Positions 50,464 to 60,121 are shown, counted from the first letter of the stretch. The stretch: 64,000 bases of DNA from Rhodobacteraceae bacterium Alg231-30 (GCA_900143615.1 FREU01000001.1:954767-1018766); one strand, 5' to 3'. Translations and numbers: made by a program. Notes: generated by a model not told the origin, from the sequence alone.

Positions 50464-53400
50464 TCAAGCCGCCCCGCCCAAAAGTGCCGCATTTCCGCCG
50501 GCAGCTGTGGTGTCCACGCAGACGTGACGCTCTCCCAGAACCCGTGCGGTGTCGGGTAGGCCTGTAAGCAGTGGCAGGATCGGGCCGGTGCGTTGTGCCA
50601 AGGCCTGTTCAAATCCGCGCGCGGTGTCTGTATCCCCCCACCACAACACACCTGAGAAGCCTGTGAGTTGTGCTAAAGCGTGCGGAGCGAGTGTTCCGGT
50701 GGCAGTGACTGCAACGCCACCCATGGCGCGCACAACCCGCGCCTGTTCGGATGCGATTTCCGCGCCAGGACCAAAGCAGAGCAGAGGTGGGCGGGCAAAG
50801 GTGGTCAGGCGATTGGATTCCCCAGTTGGCCCGGGGAGTGACACGGTTTCTTGGGTTTGCCCAGCCTCAGTTGTGTCGATAAGCGATTGCAGAACCGACG
50901 CGGACATTTCGGTGTCCCATGTCCCACCGGCGCATGCCGCGACATGGGCAAAGCGCGGCAGGTAGTTTGGGCCGCCTGCTTTGGGGCCGGTGCCTGAAAG
51001 CCCTTCGCCACCAAAGGGTTGCGAGCCGACAATGGCACCAATTTGGTTGCGGTTTACATAGATGTTGCCGGCATGAATGGAGTCCGACACATGTTGTACC
51101 CGATCATCAATGCGTGTTTGCAGGCCAAAGGTGAGACCATATCCGGTGCTGTTGATGTCGTCGATCACTTGATCAAGCTCGTTTGATCTAAAGGTTGCGA
51201 CGTGCAGCACGGGACCAAATATTTCGCGTTCTAGGTCGCCAATGCCGTTAATTTTGATCAGCGTTGGCGCAATAAATGTTCCGGTCTGTGGTGTCGCCAG
51301 TTGAAACAGAACTCGTTCTTCGGCCTGAGCCTGGGCGATATGGTCTGCAATGCCGCGCCGCGCTGTCTCGTCAATCACCGGGCCGCTGTCGGTAGACAAC
51401 AGCCACGGATCGCCAAGGGATAGTTCCTTCATCGCGCCTTGCAACATCTCAAGCAGCGTATCGGCGATGTCTTCCTGAACATAGAGACAGCGCAGCGCCG
51501 AGCAGCGTTGACCTGCGGATTGGAAAGCGCTCTCGACAATGGCAGTCACAGCTTGCTCGGGTAGGGCCGTGCTATCCACGATCATGGCGTTTAGGCCGCC
51601 GGTTTCCGCAATCAACGGTGTGCCGGGCGCGAGAGTGTCGGCCATAGTGGCACGAATGCGTTGTGCGGTCGCAGTGGAGCCTGTGAATGCCACGCCATTG
51701 ATGCGCGGATCGGATGTCAGTGCGGCCCCAACGGTAGCGCCTGAGCCGGGAAGGTATTGCAGCGCGCTGCGTGGCACGCCAGCCTCATGCAAAAGCTTGA
51801 CCGCGACATAGGAGATTAGGGGCGTTTGATCTGCGGGTTTGGCTAGGACAGCGTTACCTGCTGCCAATGCGGCGGCAACTTGACCCGTGAAAATCGCTAA
51901 TGGGAAGTTCCATGGGCTGATGCAGGTGAAGATGCCGGCAGGGGGCGTTTCTGGAGCGTTGGCAGCATAGTAGCGCAGAAAATCGACTGCTTCGCGCAGC
52001 TCAGCCACTGAATCCATCGGCGTTTTACCAGCTTCGCGCGCCAAAAGCGCAAAGAGTTCAGCGAAGTTCTCTTCGTAAAGATCAGCGGCTTTGGAGAGAA
52101 TGGCACCGCGTTCCGTTGCGCTGGCCGCCCATTGCGAGGCGCCATCGAGCGCCGTTTTAATGTCAGCCGCGCTGGCCGTGGCCACTGTGCCCGGTGCGTC
52201 TGTTGGCAGATAGGGGTTCTCTACCTGCTCGGCCGCTTCTGGGGCGGCCTCAGTTGCCAGCAAAGGGGCGGCATGCCATTGGCTGTGGCGGAAGGGCGAT
52301 CGGGCGCTGTCAATGTCGCTCAGAGTTGGCACATCTGCAAGATCGAAGCCTTTTGAGTTTATTCGCTCGGGTTGGAATAGCTCTGGGCCACGTGGCAGTT
52401 TCAGGATTTGGTCATCGACGGCTTCAAACGGATCGCGTGCAACGGTTTCGGCAGGGACATCTTCGTCCACGATCTGGTTCACAAACGAGCTGTTGGCGCC
52501 GTTTTCCAGCAGGCGTCGCACCAGATAGGCGAGCAGGTCGCGGTGTGCCCCAACTGGCGCATAGATGCGCGCACGGGTGCCATGCCCTTTGAGGACTAAC
52601 TCATGCAAAGCCTCACCCATGCCGTGCAGCAATTGGAATTCAAAAGCGGTTTTGTCGGTCGCCATATGCAACACGGCGGCCACGGTATGGGCATTGTGAG
52701 TGGCGAATTGCGGGAAAATGCGGTCGGTCATGCTCAACAGCTTGCGCGCGTTGGCGATGTAGGAAATGTCAGTAGCTGGTTTGGATGCGAAGACGGGGAA
52801 GCCGTCGATGCCTTCTACCTGCGCGCGCTTGATCTCGGTGTCCCAATAGGCACCTTTGACCAGTCGCACCATGATTTTGCGGTCATACCGCGTGGCCAGC
52901 TCGTAGAGGTAATCCAGTGTGACACCGGCGCGTTTGCCGTAGGCCTGAACGACAACGCCAAATCCGTGCCATCCCGCCAAAGCTGGTTCGCTCAGCACAG
53001 CTTCGATCACATCAACCGAAATTGAGAGGCGGTCCATCTCTTCGGCATCAATGTTAAGCCCCATGCCTGCGGATTTTGCCAAGAGCGCCAGTGAGCGCAG
53101 GCGCGGGACCAGCTCATCCATGACGCGGTCGCGCTGGGCGACTTCATAACGTGGATGGAGTGCGGAGAGTTTGACCGAGATACCGGGGTTGTCGCGGATA
53201 TCGTCGTTTGTGCAGGCCGTTGCGATCGCGGTAATCGCGCGACTGTAGGCGAGGTGGTAGCGCATCGCGTCAGCATCGGTCTTGGCCGCTTCACCGAGCA
53301 TGTCATAGGAGTAGGAGTACCCCTTCTTTTCCATGCCTGCAGCGCGCTTCATCGCGTTGACAATGGTTTCGCCCAGAACAAATTGGCGACCCATCTCCTT

Positions 53401-53886
53401 CATTGCCTGACCTACGGCGGTGCGGATCACCGGCTCGCCCAGACGTTTGACTGCATTGCGCAATGTCCCAATCAGGCCTGGGTCTGGATCCTCAAGGAAT
53501 TTACCGGTCAGCATTAATCCCCAAGTCGATGCGTTCACCAGAGAAGAGGCTGATTTACCGAGGTGTTTGCCCCAATCCGAAGGTGCAATTTTATCCTCAA
53601 TCAGCGTGTCGATGGTCTCAGCATCGGGCACCCGCAACAACGCCTCAGCCAGACACATCAACGCAATACCCTCGTCGGTTGAGAGGCCGTATTCCGCTAA
53701 AAACACTTCCATAAGGCCCGGCTTGGTCTCTTCGCGAATTTGGCGCACAAGTTCGGCGCCTTGGGCGCAGATGGCGGCACGGTCTTCACTGGACAGACTC
53801 GCTTGTGTGATCAGCTCTTGAATGAGATCGGTCTCGCGGCGGTATGTGGCTGTGTCTATCAAGCGACGGGGGGCGTTTGCAGTCAT
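50464..53886 (-). CDS. putA: Bifunctional proline dehydrogenase / glutamate semialdehyde dehydrogenase
   Basis: An 1140-residue enzyme oxidising proline to glutamate in two steps. The N-terminal part has no DNA-binding RHH domain. The proline dehydrogenase barrel (about 170-460) contains MVRLVKGAYWDTEIKRAQ and YAPVGAHRDLLAYLVRRLLENGANSSFVN (split in reading). The aldehyde dehydrogenase (about 520-1000) has SPWNFPLAIFTGQ, the Glu of AETGGLNAMIVDS and the catalytic Cys in SAGQRCSALRCL. A further C-terminal section (1000-1140) resembles the ALDH-fold extension of long PutAs. AAGGAG precedes the ATG. It is divergent from an Lrp-type regulator that probably controls it. Confidence 0.96.
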   Translation of the reverse strand: MTANAPRRLIDTATYRRETDLIQELITQASLSSEDRAAICAQGAELVRQIREETKPGLMEVFLAEYGLSTDEGIALMCLAEALLRVPDAETIDTLIEDKIAPSDWGKHLGKSASSLVNASTWGLMLTGKFLEDPDPGLIGTLRNAVKRLGEPVIRTAVGQAMKEMGRQFVLGETIVNAMKRAAGMEKKGYSYSYDMLGEAAKTDADAMRYHLAYSRAITAIATACTNDDIRDNPGISVKLSALHPRYEVAQRDRVMDELVPRLRSLALLAKSAGMGLNIDAEEMDRLSISVDVIEAVLSEPALAGWHGFGVVVQAYGKRAGVTLDYLYELATRYDRKIMVRLVKGAYWDTEIKRAQVEGIDGFPVFASKPATDISYIANARKLLSMTDRIFPQFATHNAHTVAAVLHMATDKTAFEFQLLHGMGEALHELVLKGHGTRARIYAPVGAHRDLLAYLVRRLLENGANSSFVNQIVDEDVPAETVARDPFEAVDDQILKLPRGPELFQPERINSKGFDLADVPTLSDIDSARSPFRHSQWHAAPLLATEAAPEAAEQVENPYLPTDAPGTVATASAADIKTALDGASQWAASATERGAILSKAADLYEENFAELFALLAREAGKTPMDSVAELREAVDFLRYYAANAPETPPAGIFTCISPWNFPLAIFTGQVAAALAAGNAVLAKPADQTPLISYVAVKLLHEAGVPRSALQYLPGSGATVGAALTSDPRINGVAFTGSTATAQRIRATMADTLAPGTPLIAETGGLNAMIVDSTALPEQAVTAIVESAFQSAGQRCSALRCLYVQEDIADTLLEMLQGAMKELSLGDPWLLSTDSGPVIDETARRGIADHIAQAQAEERVLFQLATPQTGTFIAPTLIKINGIGDLEREIFGPVLHVATFRSNELDQVIDDINSTGYGLTFGLQTRIDDRVQHVSDSIHAGNIYVNRNQIGAIVGSQPFGGEGLSGTGPKAGGPNYLPRFAHVAACAGGTWDTEMSASVLQSLIDTTEAGQTQETVSLPGPTGESNRLTTFARPPLLCFGPGAEIASEQARVVRAMGGVAVTATGTLAPHALAQLTGFSGVLWWGDTDTARGFEQALAQRTGPILPLLTGLPDTARVLGERHVCVDTTAAGGNAALLGGAA

Positions 53887-53987
53887 ATGGTACTCCTTCG
53901 TATGCCAATATAAGGTGTCAACGGCAGAACAATTGACTGAATGCGTGGATTATGGTTTTCGAATGTCCTGAATTGGCGGGGAATACT

Positions 53988-54461
53988 ATGCAAAGTGAAA
54001 AGACGGCATTGGATCGGTTTGATCGTAGAATATTGGAAATTTTGGCGCGGGATGGGCGAATATCGATTACGGATCTTGCACGTGATGTCGGGCTTTCCAA
54101 AAGCCCGACACAGGCACGGCTTCGGCGTTTGGAGAGTGCTGGTGTGATCAAAGGATATCGTGCGTTGCTGGACCCGATTCAGTTGGGGCTCGATCATGTG
54201 GCATTTGTTGAAGTTAAGCTGTCAGACACGCGTGAAAAGGTGTTGCAGGCTTTTAATCGGGCTGTGGCGGCGGTGCCTGAAATTGAACAGGCACATATGA
54301 TTGCCAGTCATTTTGACTATCTTTTGAAAGTGCGCACGACAAACATGGCGGCCTATCGCGCTGTTTTAGGAGAAAAAATTTCGGCCCTTCCTCATGTGGC
54401 CAGTACATCAACCTATGTCGCGATGGAGGCCGTCAAAGAGGTGGGTCTCGCAGAGATGTGA
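53988..54461 (+). CDS. putR: Lrp/AsnC-family regulator, PutR-like
   Basis: A 157-residue protein: helix-turn-helix at about 10-55 (LDRFDRRILEILARDGRISITDLARDVGLSKSPTQARLRRLESAGVI, read in parts) and a RAM ligand domain with VAFVEVKLSDTREKVL and ASHFDYLLKVRT. It is divergent from putA with a 101-base spacer, the usual PutR arrangement in alphaproteobacteria, where it activates putA in response to proline. The start at 53988 follows GGGGAA; an upstream in-frame ATG (53952) has no site. Confidence 0.9.
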   Translation: MQSEKTALDRFDRRILEILARDGRISITDLARDVGLSKSPTQARLRRLESAGVIKGYRALLDPIQLGLDHVAFVEVKLSDTREKVLQAFNRAVAAVPEIEQAHMIASHFDYLLKVRTTNMAAYRAVLGEKISALPHVASTSTYVAMEAVKEVGLAEM

Positions 54462-54498
54462 CTTTGTCGAGAGGGGGACGTCGTGTCAGGCTGATCTC

Positions 54499-55053
54499 AT
54501 GAAACACATTTTCGCTTCCGTTTTTCTTCTATCCCCTTCGTTGGTGTTGGCTTGTCCTGCGCCGCCGGACCATTCGGCTTCGACTGATGCGTTGATAGCC
54601 GAGATTCAGTCCGCACAGAACGAAGGAGAGGCGCAAGTCGTTGCAAACCAGCTTTGGGAGTTTTGGGCTGATGCGCCGGATGACACGGCGCAAGAGATTC
54701 TGGATCGTGGAATGCGCAAACGTGCGGCTTGGGATTTGCTGGGCGCACTGGAAGACTTTGACGCTCTGGTGGCCTATTGTCCGAATTATGCCGAAGGGTA
54801 CAATCAGCGCGCTTTCGTAAACTTTCTGCGGCAGGATTTCGCCGCTGCTTTGCCAGACTTAGAGCAGGCGATTGAGTTGTCACCCCGTCACGTCGGCGCT
54901 TTGTCCGGGCGCGCGTTGTCCTTGATTGGATTGGGGCGTGAAGCCGAGTCTCAAGACGCTTTGGCGCAAGCATTAGAACTAAATCCATGGCTGCCTGAGC
55001 GCGGCTTGCTGAAACCACCCAGGCCTAAAGAGAAGCCGGGCAAAGATCTCTGA
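54499..55053 (+). CDS. Exported TPR-repeat protein
   Basis: A 184-residue protein with a signal sequence MKHIFASVFLLSPSLVLAC; the VLAC could be a lipobox, in which case Cys19 would be lipidated, or the cut is by signal peptidase I. The mature part has tetratricopeptide helix pairs: KRAAWDLLGALEDFDALVAYCPNYAEGYNQRAFVN and NFLRQDFAAALPDLEQAIELSPRHVGALSGRALSL read as two or three 34-residue repeats. It probably holds partner proteins in the periplasm. It starts 37 bases after putR on the same strand, with a weak ribosome-binding site. Confidence 0.75.
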   Translation: MKHIFASVFLLSPSLVLACPAPPDHSASTDALIAEIQSAQNEGEAQVVANQLWEFWADAPDDTAQEILDRGMRKRAAWDLLGALEDFDALVAYCPNYAEGYNQRAFVNFLRQDFAAALPDLEQAIELSPRHVGALSGRALSLIGLGREAESQDALAQALELNPWLPERGLLKPPRPKEKPGKDL

Positions 55054-55063
55054 CTTTGAGGTC

Positions 55064-55091
55064 TTTACACCCGCGCAACAGCCGCTATTGT
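55064..55091 (+). promoter_or_regulatory. Promoter of tRNA-Leu (candidate)
   Basis: TTTACA (55064-55069) and TATTGT (55086-55091) are 16 bases apart, a sigma-70-like -35/-10 pair. They lie 33 bases before the tRNA 5' end, a usual tRNA leader length. Confidence 0.5.
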
Positions 55092-55124
55092 CGCGCGGCT
55101 GATCCTAGGATTGGCAGCTAAGGT

Positions 55125-55210
55125 GCCCGCGTGGTGGAATGGTAGACACAAGAGACTTAAAATCTCTGGGCCGGAAGGCCGTGCCGGTTCGAGCCCGGCC
55201 GCGGGTACCA
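55125..55210 (+). tRNA. trnL: tRNA-Leu (anticodon UAA)
   Basis: An 86-base class II tRNA with encoded CCA (55208-55210). The acceptor stem pairs GCCCGCG (55125-55131) with CGCGGGT (55200-55206). The anticodon arm is AGAGA-loop-TCTCT with anticodon TAA at 55158-55160. The variable arm is long (about CTGGGCCGGAAGGCCGTG region), and the T arm is GCCGG/CCGGC with the loop TTCGAGC. It decodes UUA and UUG leucine codons. A hairpin follows 28 bases later, the transcript end shared with metG. Confidence 0.95.
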
Positions 55211-55237
55211 AGTTTAATGTTAAAGCATGATGTTAAA

Positions 55238-55257
55238 ACAGGGCCTTAAGGCCCTGT
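55238..55257. terminator. Terminator hairpin between tRNA-Leu and metG
   Basis: ACAGGGCCTT pairs with AAGGCCCTGT with no loop bases in the written DNA. On the - strand it is followed by TTTTAAC, so it is mainly a terminator for metG. It lies between the converging tRNA and metG genes and could act in both directions. Confidence 0.75.
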
Positions 55258-55268
55258 ATCTCATGTAT

Positions 55269-56984
55269 TTATTGCTCACGATTTCCCGCAAATTTTGACG
55301 ACCACTCTTCGCGCTCGTCATCTGTGATTTTGCGGAAAGTGACATCCGGCACCGTGAAAGTGTGACCAGGCTTCAAGGCCGACAGCGCTTCATCCAGATT
55401 GTCCGGCCAGCTGTCGTCTTCGGTTTGCATCGCTGCCATCAACGCCGCGCTGGCGTCTGGGACAAAGGGCGACGAAATAACTGCATAAATCCGGATCAGG
55501 TTGAGTGCGAGGCGGATTTGCGCTGCGGCTTGTTCAGGGTCTTCTTTGAACGTTGACCAGGGCGCGGCGTTCTGCAGGTATTCATTTCCCGCCACCCAAA
55601 TGGCGCGCAGTTCTTGCGAGGATTTGCGGACTTCCATTGCGGCCATGTGGCCCTCATAGGCACGCATGCGCGTTGTGAGTTCTGCGATCAGCGCGTTTTC
55701 CGTGTCGCCGAATGTTCCTCCGGAAGGGACTTCTTCGCCAAACTTGGCACGACAGAATTTGGTGACACGGCTAACAAAATTGCCAAGAACGTCCGCGAGA
55801 TCTTTGTTCACGGATTGTTGGAAATTCTCCCAAGTGAACTCGCTATCACTGCTTTCTGGAGCGTGGCTGAGCAACCACCAGCGCCAGTAGTCAGCAGGGA
55901 GAATTTCAAGCGCCTGATCCATGAAGACGCCGCGGCCACGCGATGTGGAAAACTGCCCACCGTCATAGTTCAAGTAGTTGAAAGATTTGATGTAATCCAC
56001 GGCCTTCCAGGGCTCTTCGGACCCCAAAATGGTGGCGGGGAAAGAGAGGGTGTGGAACGGTACGTTGTCCTTGCCCATGAACTGGGTATAGGTCACATCA
56101 TCAGCACCTTTGTCGGTGCGCCACCAGCGTTCCCAATCAGCACCTTTGCCAGCTTCGACCCACTCTTGGGAGCAGGCGATATATTCGATGGGGGCGTCAA
56201 ACCAGACGTAGAAGACTTTGCCTTCCATGCCGGGCCAGTCTTCGCCACCCTTTTTAACTGCGACGCCCCAGTCCAGATCTCGGGTGATACCGCGGTCCTG
56301 AAGGCCGTCGCCATCGTTGAGCCATTTGTTGGCAATCGACGTTGTCAGCACGGGCCAGTCGGTCTTGCTGTCAATCCAGGCCTGTAGTTTTTCGCGCATT
56401 TGCGATTGGCACAGGAACAGGTGTTTTGTCTCGCGCTCTTCAAGATCGGTGGAGCCGGAAATGGTCGAGTAGGGGTTGATCAAATCGGTGGGATCAAGTT
56501 GTTTCGTGCAGTTGTCACATTGGTCGCCGCGCGCACTTTCAAAGCCGCAATTGGGGCAGGTGCCTTCGATGTAGCGATCCGGCAAGAAGCGCCCGTCAGC
56601 ATTGGAATACACCATCTTTTCAGTGACTTCACGGATCAATCCCATATCCGCCAAACGCCCTGCAAAATGCTGGGTGAGGGCGTGGTTCTGTGGGCTGGAA
56701 CTGCGGCCATAATGATCAAAGCTAAGGCGGAAACCATCCGCGATCTTAGCCTGTACGGCATGCATTTCGCTGCAATAGTCTGCGACGTCTTTGCCGGCTT
56801 TGGCGGCGGCCAATTCGGCTGGTGTGCCATGCTCATCAGTGGCGCACAGAAACAGAACCTCGTTGCCACGTGCTCGCATGTAGCGTGCGAACAGGTCAGC
56901 CGGAAGCTGGCTGCCCACAAGGTTTCCGAGGTGTTTAATGCCGTTGATATACGGCAGTGCCGAGGTGATCAGATGACGCGCCAT
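55269..56984 (-). CDS. metG: Methionyl-tRNA synthetase
   Basis: A class I synthetase of 571 residues that charges tRNA-Met. The HIGH-like motif is [15 protein letters not shown], the zinc-binding segment is [17 protein letters not shown], and the KMSKS position reads [12 protein letters not shown] as in the KFSKSRG-type MetG group. PSSxxS-type [15 protein letters not shown] and [16 protein letters not shown] follow. There is no C-terminal tRNA-binding (Trbp111) domain. The start ATG at 56984 (MARHLITS) has GGGA upstream; the frame also opens at 57017. The repeat block at 57057-57100 lies 73 bases upstream. Confidence 0.95.
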   Translation of the reverse strand: MARHLITSALPYINGIKHLGNLVGSQLPADLFARYMRARGNEVLFLCATDEHGTPAELAAAKAGKDVADYCSEMHAVQAKIADGFRLSFDHYGRSSSPQNHALTQHFAGRLADMGLIREVTEKMVYSNADGRFLPDRYIEGTCPNCGFESARGDQCDNCTKQLDPTDLINPYSTISGSTDLEERETKHLFLCQSQMREKLQAWIDSKTDWPVLTTSIANKWLNDGDGLQDRGITRDLDWGVAVKKGGEDWPGMEGKVFYVWFDAPIEYIACSQEWVEAGKGADWERWWRTDKGADDVTYTQFMGKDNVPFHTLSFPATILGSEEPWKAVDYIKSFNYLNYDGGQFSTSRGRGVFMDQALEILPADYWRWWLLSHAPESSDSEFTWENFQQSVNKDLADVLGNFVSRVTKFCRAKFGEEVPSGGTFGDTENALIAELTTRMRAYEGHMAAMEVRKSSQELRAIWVAGNEYLQNAAPWSTFKEDPEQAAAQIRLALNLIRIYAVISSPFVPDASAALMAAMQTEDDSWPDNLDEALSALKPGHTFTVPDVTFRKITDDEREEWSSKFAGNREQ

Positions 56985-57056
56985 GTCCGGTGTCCCACAT
57001 ACTAGTTTGGACCCCATCTAGCCCAATCCGCTCGGCAGTGCCAGAGGGCGAAAACA

Positions 57057-57100
57057 GCTGTCTGTATTGCGTCGGTATCACGACGGTTTTGCGTCGGTAT
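57057..57100 (-). repeat. 11-bp tandem repeat block, copy 2 (on - strand)
   Basis: Four contiguous units read on the - strand: ATACCGACGCA (57100-57090), AAACCGTCGTG, ATACCGACGCA, ATACAGACAGC (57067-57057). It covers the 3' end of the MFS gene (its stop is at 57078-57080) and part of the 93-base spacer before metG. It closely matches 46976-47019. Confidence 0.75.
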
Positions 57101-58343
57101 CATTTTCCGCCTCATCCGTGCGTGTCGGCTTCTCTCGTTGGCGCCGATTGATGCGCCCAATCGTGAAGGATGTGCGTGGTGCATAGACGTAGCGGGTGCG
57201 CCGCAGCGCGATGCGACCAACCCGCATTCGGCTGAGTCCGAAGAGGATCAAAACGACATGGCCAATGGCGATCATTGAAAAAAGTGCACTTGGGCCAAAG
57301 CGCTCGATCAGACCAGATGCTATCAGTGGTGCACCAATGGCACCAACAGCAAAAAAGAACATTAACGCGGCGGACAGTTCGACCCGCTCTTCTGATGTGG
57401 CAAAGTCATTTGCGTGGGCGGCAGCCACAGAATAGATCGGAAAGGCTGTGAAGCCAAAGAAACCTGCGTTGAGCATGATCACCGCGGTGCTGCCGTCGAT
57501 CATGATTGTGGTGATACAGGACAGGACCGCTGCCGCGGACAGCCAGATCAACACCCAGCGGCGGTCAAACTTATCTGCGAGCCAACCAATCGGATATTGA
57601 GCAAGTGCGCCACCCAGAACAAAGGCGGCCAGAAACCACGCGATCTGGCCTGTGGGCAGGCCAACTTCGGAGCCATAAACCGGACCAACCATTCGAAAGC
57701 TGGCGGAACTGAGCGCCGCAACAATTACGCCTGCGACTGCAAGAGGTGAGAGGCGCCAGGCAAGTTTGGGGCGCAGGCGTGGTGCTGAGGGGGTTTGGGG
57801 TTGGGCGGATCGGGTCAGGGTGATCGGGAGCAGCGCGGCGCAGCAGATCAGCGCCAAGAGGTTGTAGGAGACATATTCGGCTGGCGCGAGCACGCTGATT
57901 ACCAGCTGCGCGGCCAGTGAGGCGCCCATGTCGACCACGCGATAGGTGCCCATGGCGCGGCCGCGGTTTTCGTTTGTGACCTTGGATTGCAGCCATGCCT
58001 CAACCACGGTGAAACAACCGGCCACACAGAGCCCTGAGGCGATGCGCATCACGGCCCAAGCTGTGGGGTCTACGATGATGAAATGTCCAAGAATACCGAT
58101 GGCTCCAGAGGCGGTGAAGGCCGCGAAGGCGCGCGAATGCCCGACAGAGCCCATCAGGCGTGGCGCCCACCAGCAGCCGACAAAGAAGCCAAGAAAATGG
58201 GCCGAGCCCAACAGGCCAATTTGTGCCGTGCTAAAGCCCAGCGTGATGCCTGAGAGCGCATCCAGCGGACCTAGCCCTCCAGAGCTGAGCTGAAGAAGGA
58301 TCACCGATAGAAAGAGGGCAGAGAAGGAAATGATCATGCGCAT
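57078..58343 (-). CDS. MFS transporter (YcaD-like)
   Basis: A protein of 421 residues with about 12 membrane helices. Typical of the group are SALFLSVILLQLSSGGLGPL, LGSAHFLGFFVGCWWAPRLM and VAAAHANDFATSEERVELSAALMFFFAVGAIGAPL (split in reading), and the GWLADKFDRRWVL loop with the MFS D-x-x-x-R-R pattern. The C-terminus is a basic/acidic tail (RRQREKPTRTDEAENDTD) whose last residues are encoded by the 11-bp repeat. The start is uncertain: ATGs at 58337, 58343 or 58361 with no clear ribosome-binding site. The transported substrate is unknown. Confidence 0.85.
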   Translation of the reverse strand: MRMIISFSALFLSVILLQLSSGGLGPLDALSGITLGFSTAQIGLLGSAHFLGFFVGCWWAPRLMGSVGHSRAFAAFTASGAIGILGHFIIVDPTAWAVMRIASGLCVAGCFTVVEAWLQSKVTNENRGRAMGTYRVVDMGASLAAQLVISVLAPAEYVSYNLLALICCAALLPITLTRSAQPQTPSAPRLRPKLAWRLSPLAVAGVIVAALSSASFRMVGPVYGSEVGLPTGQIAWFLAAFVLGGALAQYPIGWLADKFDRRWVLIWLSAAAVLSCITTIMIDGSTAVIMLNAGFFGFTAFPIYSVAAAHANDFATSEERVELSAALMFFFAVGAIGAPLIASGLIERFGPSALFSMIAIGHVVLILFGLSRMRVGRIALRRTRYVYAPRTSFTIGRINRRQREKPTRTDEAENDTDAKPS

Positions 58344-58442
58344 GGGAACACCATCGTGCATCACAGCAGGATAGCTAGGAAATAATCGACCTTGCCAATG
58401 TCGTTTTTGTCGAAATTTACGCAAACCGGTTGTGATGCAGGG

Positions 58443-59063
58443 TTAAGCGCTGGCTGTCTTGTTTGCTGAGGCTGGTTGCAGAACTGGTGCCTCTGGCAGG
58501 CCGGTCACCTGCCAGCTTTGCGGCGGTTGGGTGCGTGCCCGCAGTCGTGTGAGTAGCCATGCGTCGCGCTGTGGTGTGTGATCAGGCATCATATGCCAGC
58601 GGCTCTCAACCCCTTGTGCGCCGCCCATGTCGGGCGTCAGGATCAAGCCGAGCGGCTTTTGTCCGGTTTCTGCCGCGCCGGTTTCGGCGGCCAGATGCAG
58701 GCGGCGCACCGGAGTGAGACTGGGCAGGCCGGGGAGATCCGCCACCACCAGCGGGACAATGCCAGCCCGCAGCACTTCCTCCATGCACCACAACAGATCC
58801 TCCGCACGATTGGGGCTGACAAAGGTAAAGCGGCCAGGATGGGTAAACTGCGCCATACCATCAGGATTGAGCGGGGCGGAGGTCCAGCTTGGGGCAATCC
58901 AGAAGACCGGCCCTTGGGTTGCGCGCGCCAGCCACAACGCAAAGCTGTAGCGCGCAGTCCCGCAAGCCTCATGCAGTCGTGTGAGGGTCAGCGAGACTTC
59001 GGGTGTGAGGTCCAACGTGGAGACGGTGCGTTTGGGCGCGCGTTTAAGGAGATGAGTCGTCAT
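58443..59063 (-). CDS. ImuA-like protein (RecA-like, SOS mutagenesis family), putative
   Basis: A protein of 206 residues that looks like ImuA, a RecA/SulA-like partner of ImuB and DnaE2 in damage-induced mutagenesis: HEACGTARYSFALWLARATQGPVFWIAP in the core and VSPNRAEDLLWCMEEVLRAG, VPLVVADLPGLPSLTPVRRLHLAAE (split in reading). The assignment is from pattern only. No imuB or dnaE2 lies alongside, which is unusual. The ATG at 59063 has no good ribosome-binding site. It is divergent from agmatinase, with a 98-base spacer. Confidence 0.5.
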   Translation of the reverse strand: MTTHLLKRAPKRTVSTLDLTPEVSLTLTRLHEACGTARYSFALWLARATQGPVFWIAPSWTSAPLNPDGMAQFTHPGRFTFVSPNRAEDLLWCMEEVLRAGIVPLVVADLPGLPSLTPVRRLHLAAETGAAETGQKPLGLILTPDMGGAQGVESRWHMMPDHTPQRDAWLLTRLRARTQPPQSWQVTGLPEAPVLQPASANKTASA

Positions 59064-59161
59064 TCTTGGAAACGTAACATGTTCTGTCTTTGTTCTCAAA
59101 TCCTGTCTCTTTACCGAGGCGTCCAAATCGGTCAGTTTGGCAAAAACGCGGGGACGTAGAT

Positions 59162-60121
59162 ATGGCAGAACACGGTTACGAAGGCGGCAGGCTCAATCTG
59201 CCATTTGTGGGCATATCGACATTTGGCAAACGGCCTTATGTCGAGGATTGGGCGGCAATTGACGCGGATGTCGCGGTCATGGGCGCACCGTTTGATTTTG
59301 GCACGCAATGGCGCAGTGGCGCGCGGTTTGGACCGCGCGGGGTGCGCGAGGCCTCTACTTTGTTCAGCTTTGGTCATGCGGGGGCTTATGATCACGAAGA
59401 TGATGCCACCTATTTACCCAGTAGCGTGCGGATTGTGGATATAGGTGATGCGGACATCGTGCACACCGACACCCACCGCAGCCACGACAATATCGAGGCC
59501 GGCGTGCGCGCCATGCTGCGGGCCGCCGCTTTGCCCGTGGTCATCGGCGGGGATCATTCGATCAATATTCCCTGCATCAATGCCTTTGATGATCAGGACG
59601 ACATTCACATCCTGCAAATTGATGCGCATCTGGATTTTGTCGACGAACGCCATGGGGTGCGCTTTGGGCATGGCAATCCGATGCGGCGCGCCGCAGAAAA
59701 ACCTTATGTGACGGGATTGACCCAAGTCGGCATTCGCAACGTCAGCTCCACCGCACGGGAAGGCTATGAAGATGCACGTGCGATGGGCAGCGACATCCTG
59801 AGTGTGCGTCAGGCCCGAAAACTTGGACCCAAAGCGGTGATTGCGCGCATTCCGGCCGGATCCCGTGTCTATGTCACCATCGACATTGATGCTTTCTGCC
59901 CTTCGATTGCGCCAGGTACGGGCACGCCCAGCCATGGCGGGTTTCTCTATTACGATGTGCTTGAGATGCTCCAACATTTGGCCAACACGCATGAGGTGGT
60001 TGGGATTGATCTGGTCGAAGTAGCTCCTGACTATGATAGCACGGGGTCCACGTCTGTTTTGGCAGCCCAGCTTTTGCTTAATTTTCTGGGTTTTATTTTC
60101 CATGCGCGCAGCGTCGGATAA
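59162..60121 (+). CDS. speB: Agmatinase / ureohydrolase
   Basis: A protein of 319 residues of the arginase family. Mn-binding segments: VVIGGDHSIN (about residue 133), LQIDAHLDF (about 155) and VTIDIDAFCPSIAPGTGTPS (about 240). Agmatinases make putrescine and urea from agmatine. Other ureohydrolases (guanidinobutyrase, guanidinopropionase) look alike, so the substrate is probable, not certain. The ATG at 59162 has GGGGAC upstream; an upstream frame to 59090 is ignored. No arginine decarboxylase is adjacent. Confidence 0.85.
   Translation: MAEHGYEGGRLNLPFVGISTFGKRPYVEDWAAIDADVAVMGAPFDFGTQWRSGARFGPRGVREASTLFSFGHAGAYDHEDDATYLPSSVRIVDIGDADIVHTDTHRSHDNIEAGVRAMLRAAALPVVIGGDHSINIPCINAFDDQDDIHILQIDAHLDFVDERHGVRFGHGNPMRRAAEKPYVTGLTQVGIRNVSSTAREGYEDARAMGSDILSVRQARKLGPKAVIARIPAGSRVYVTIDIDAFCPSIAPGTGTPSHGGFLYYDVLEMLQHLANTHEVVGIDLVEVAPDYDSTGSTSVLAAQLLLNFLGFIFHARSVG

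Noticed and set aside
55269..56984. MetG judged defective because KMSKS is absent
   Set aside because: The position reads FSTSRG, a known alternative (KFSKSRG-type) in a large MetG group; HIGH and zinc motifs are intact.
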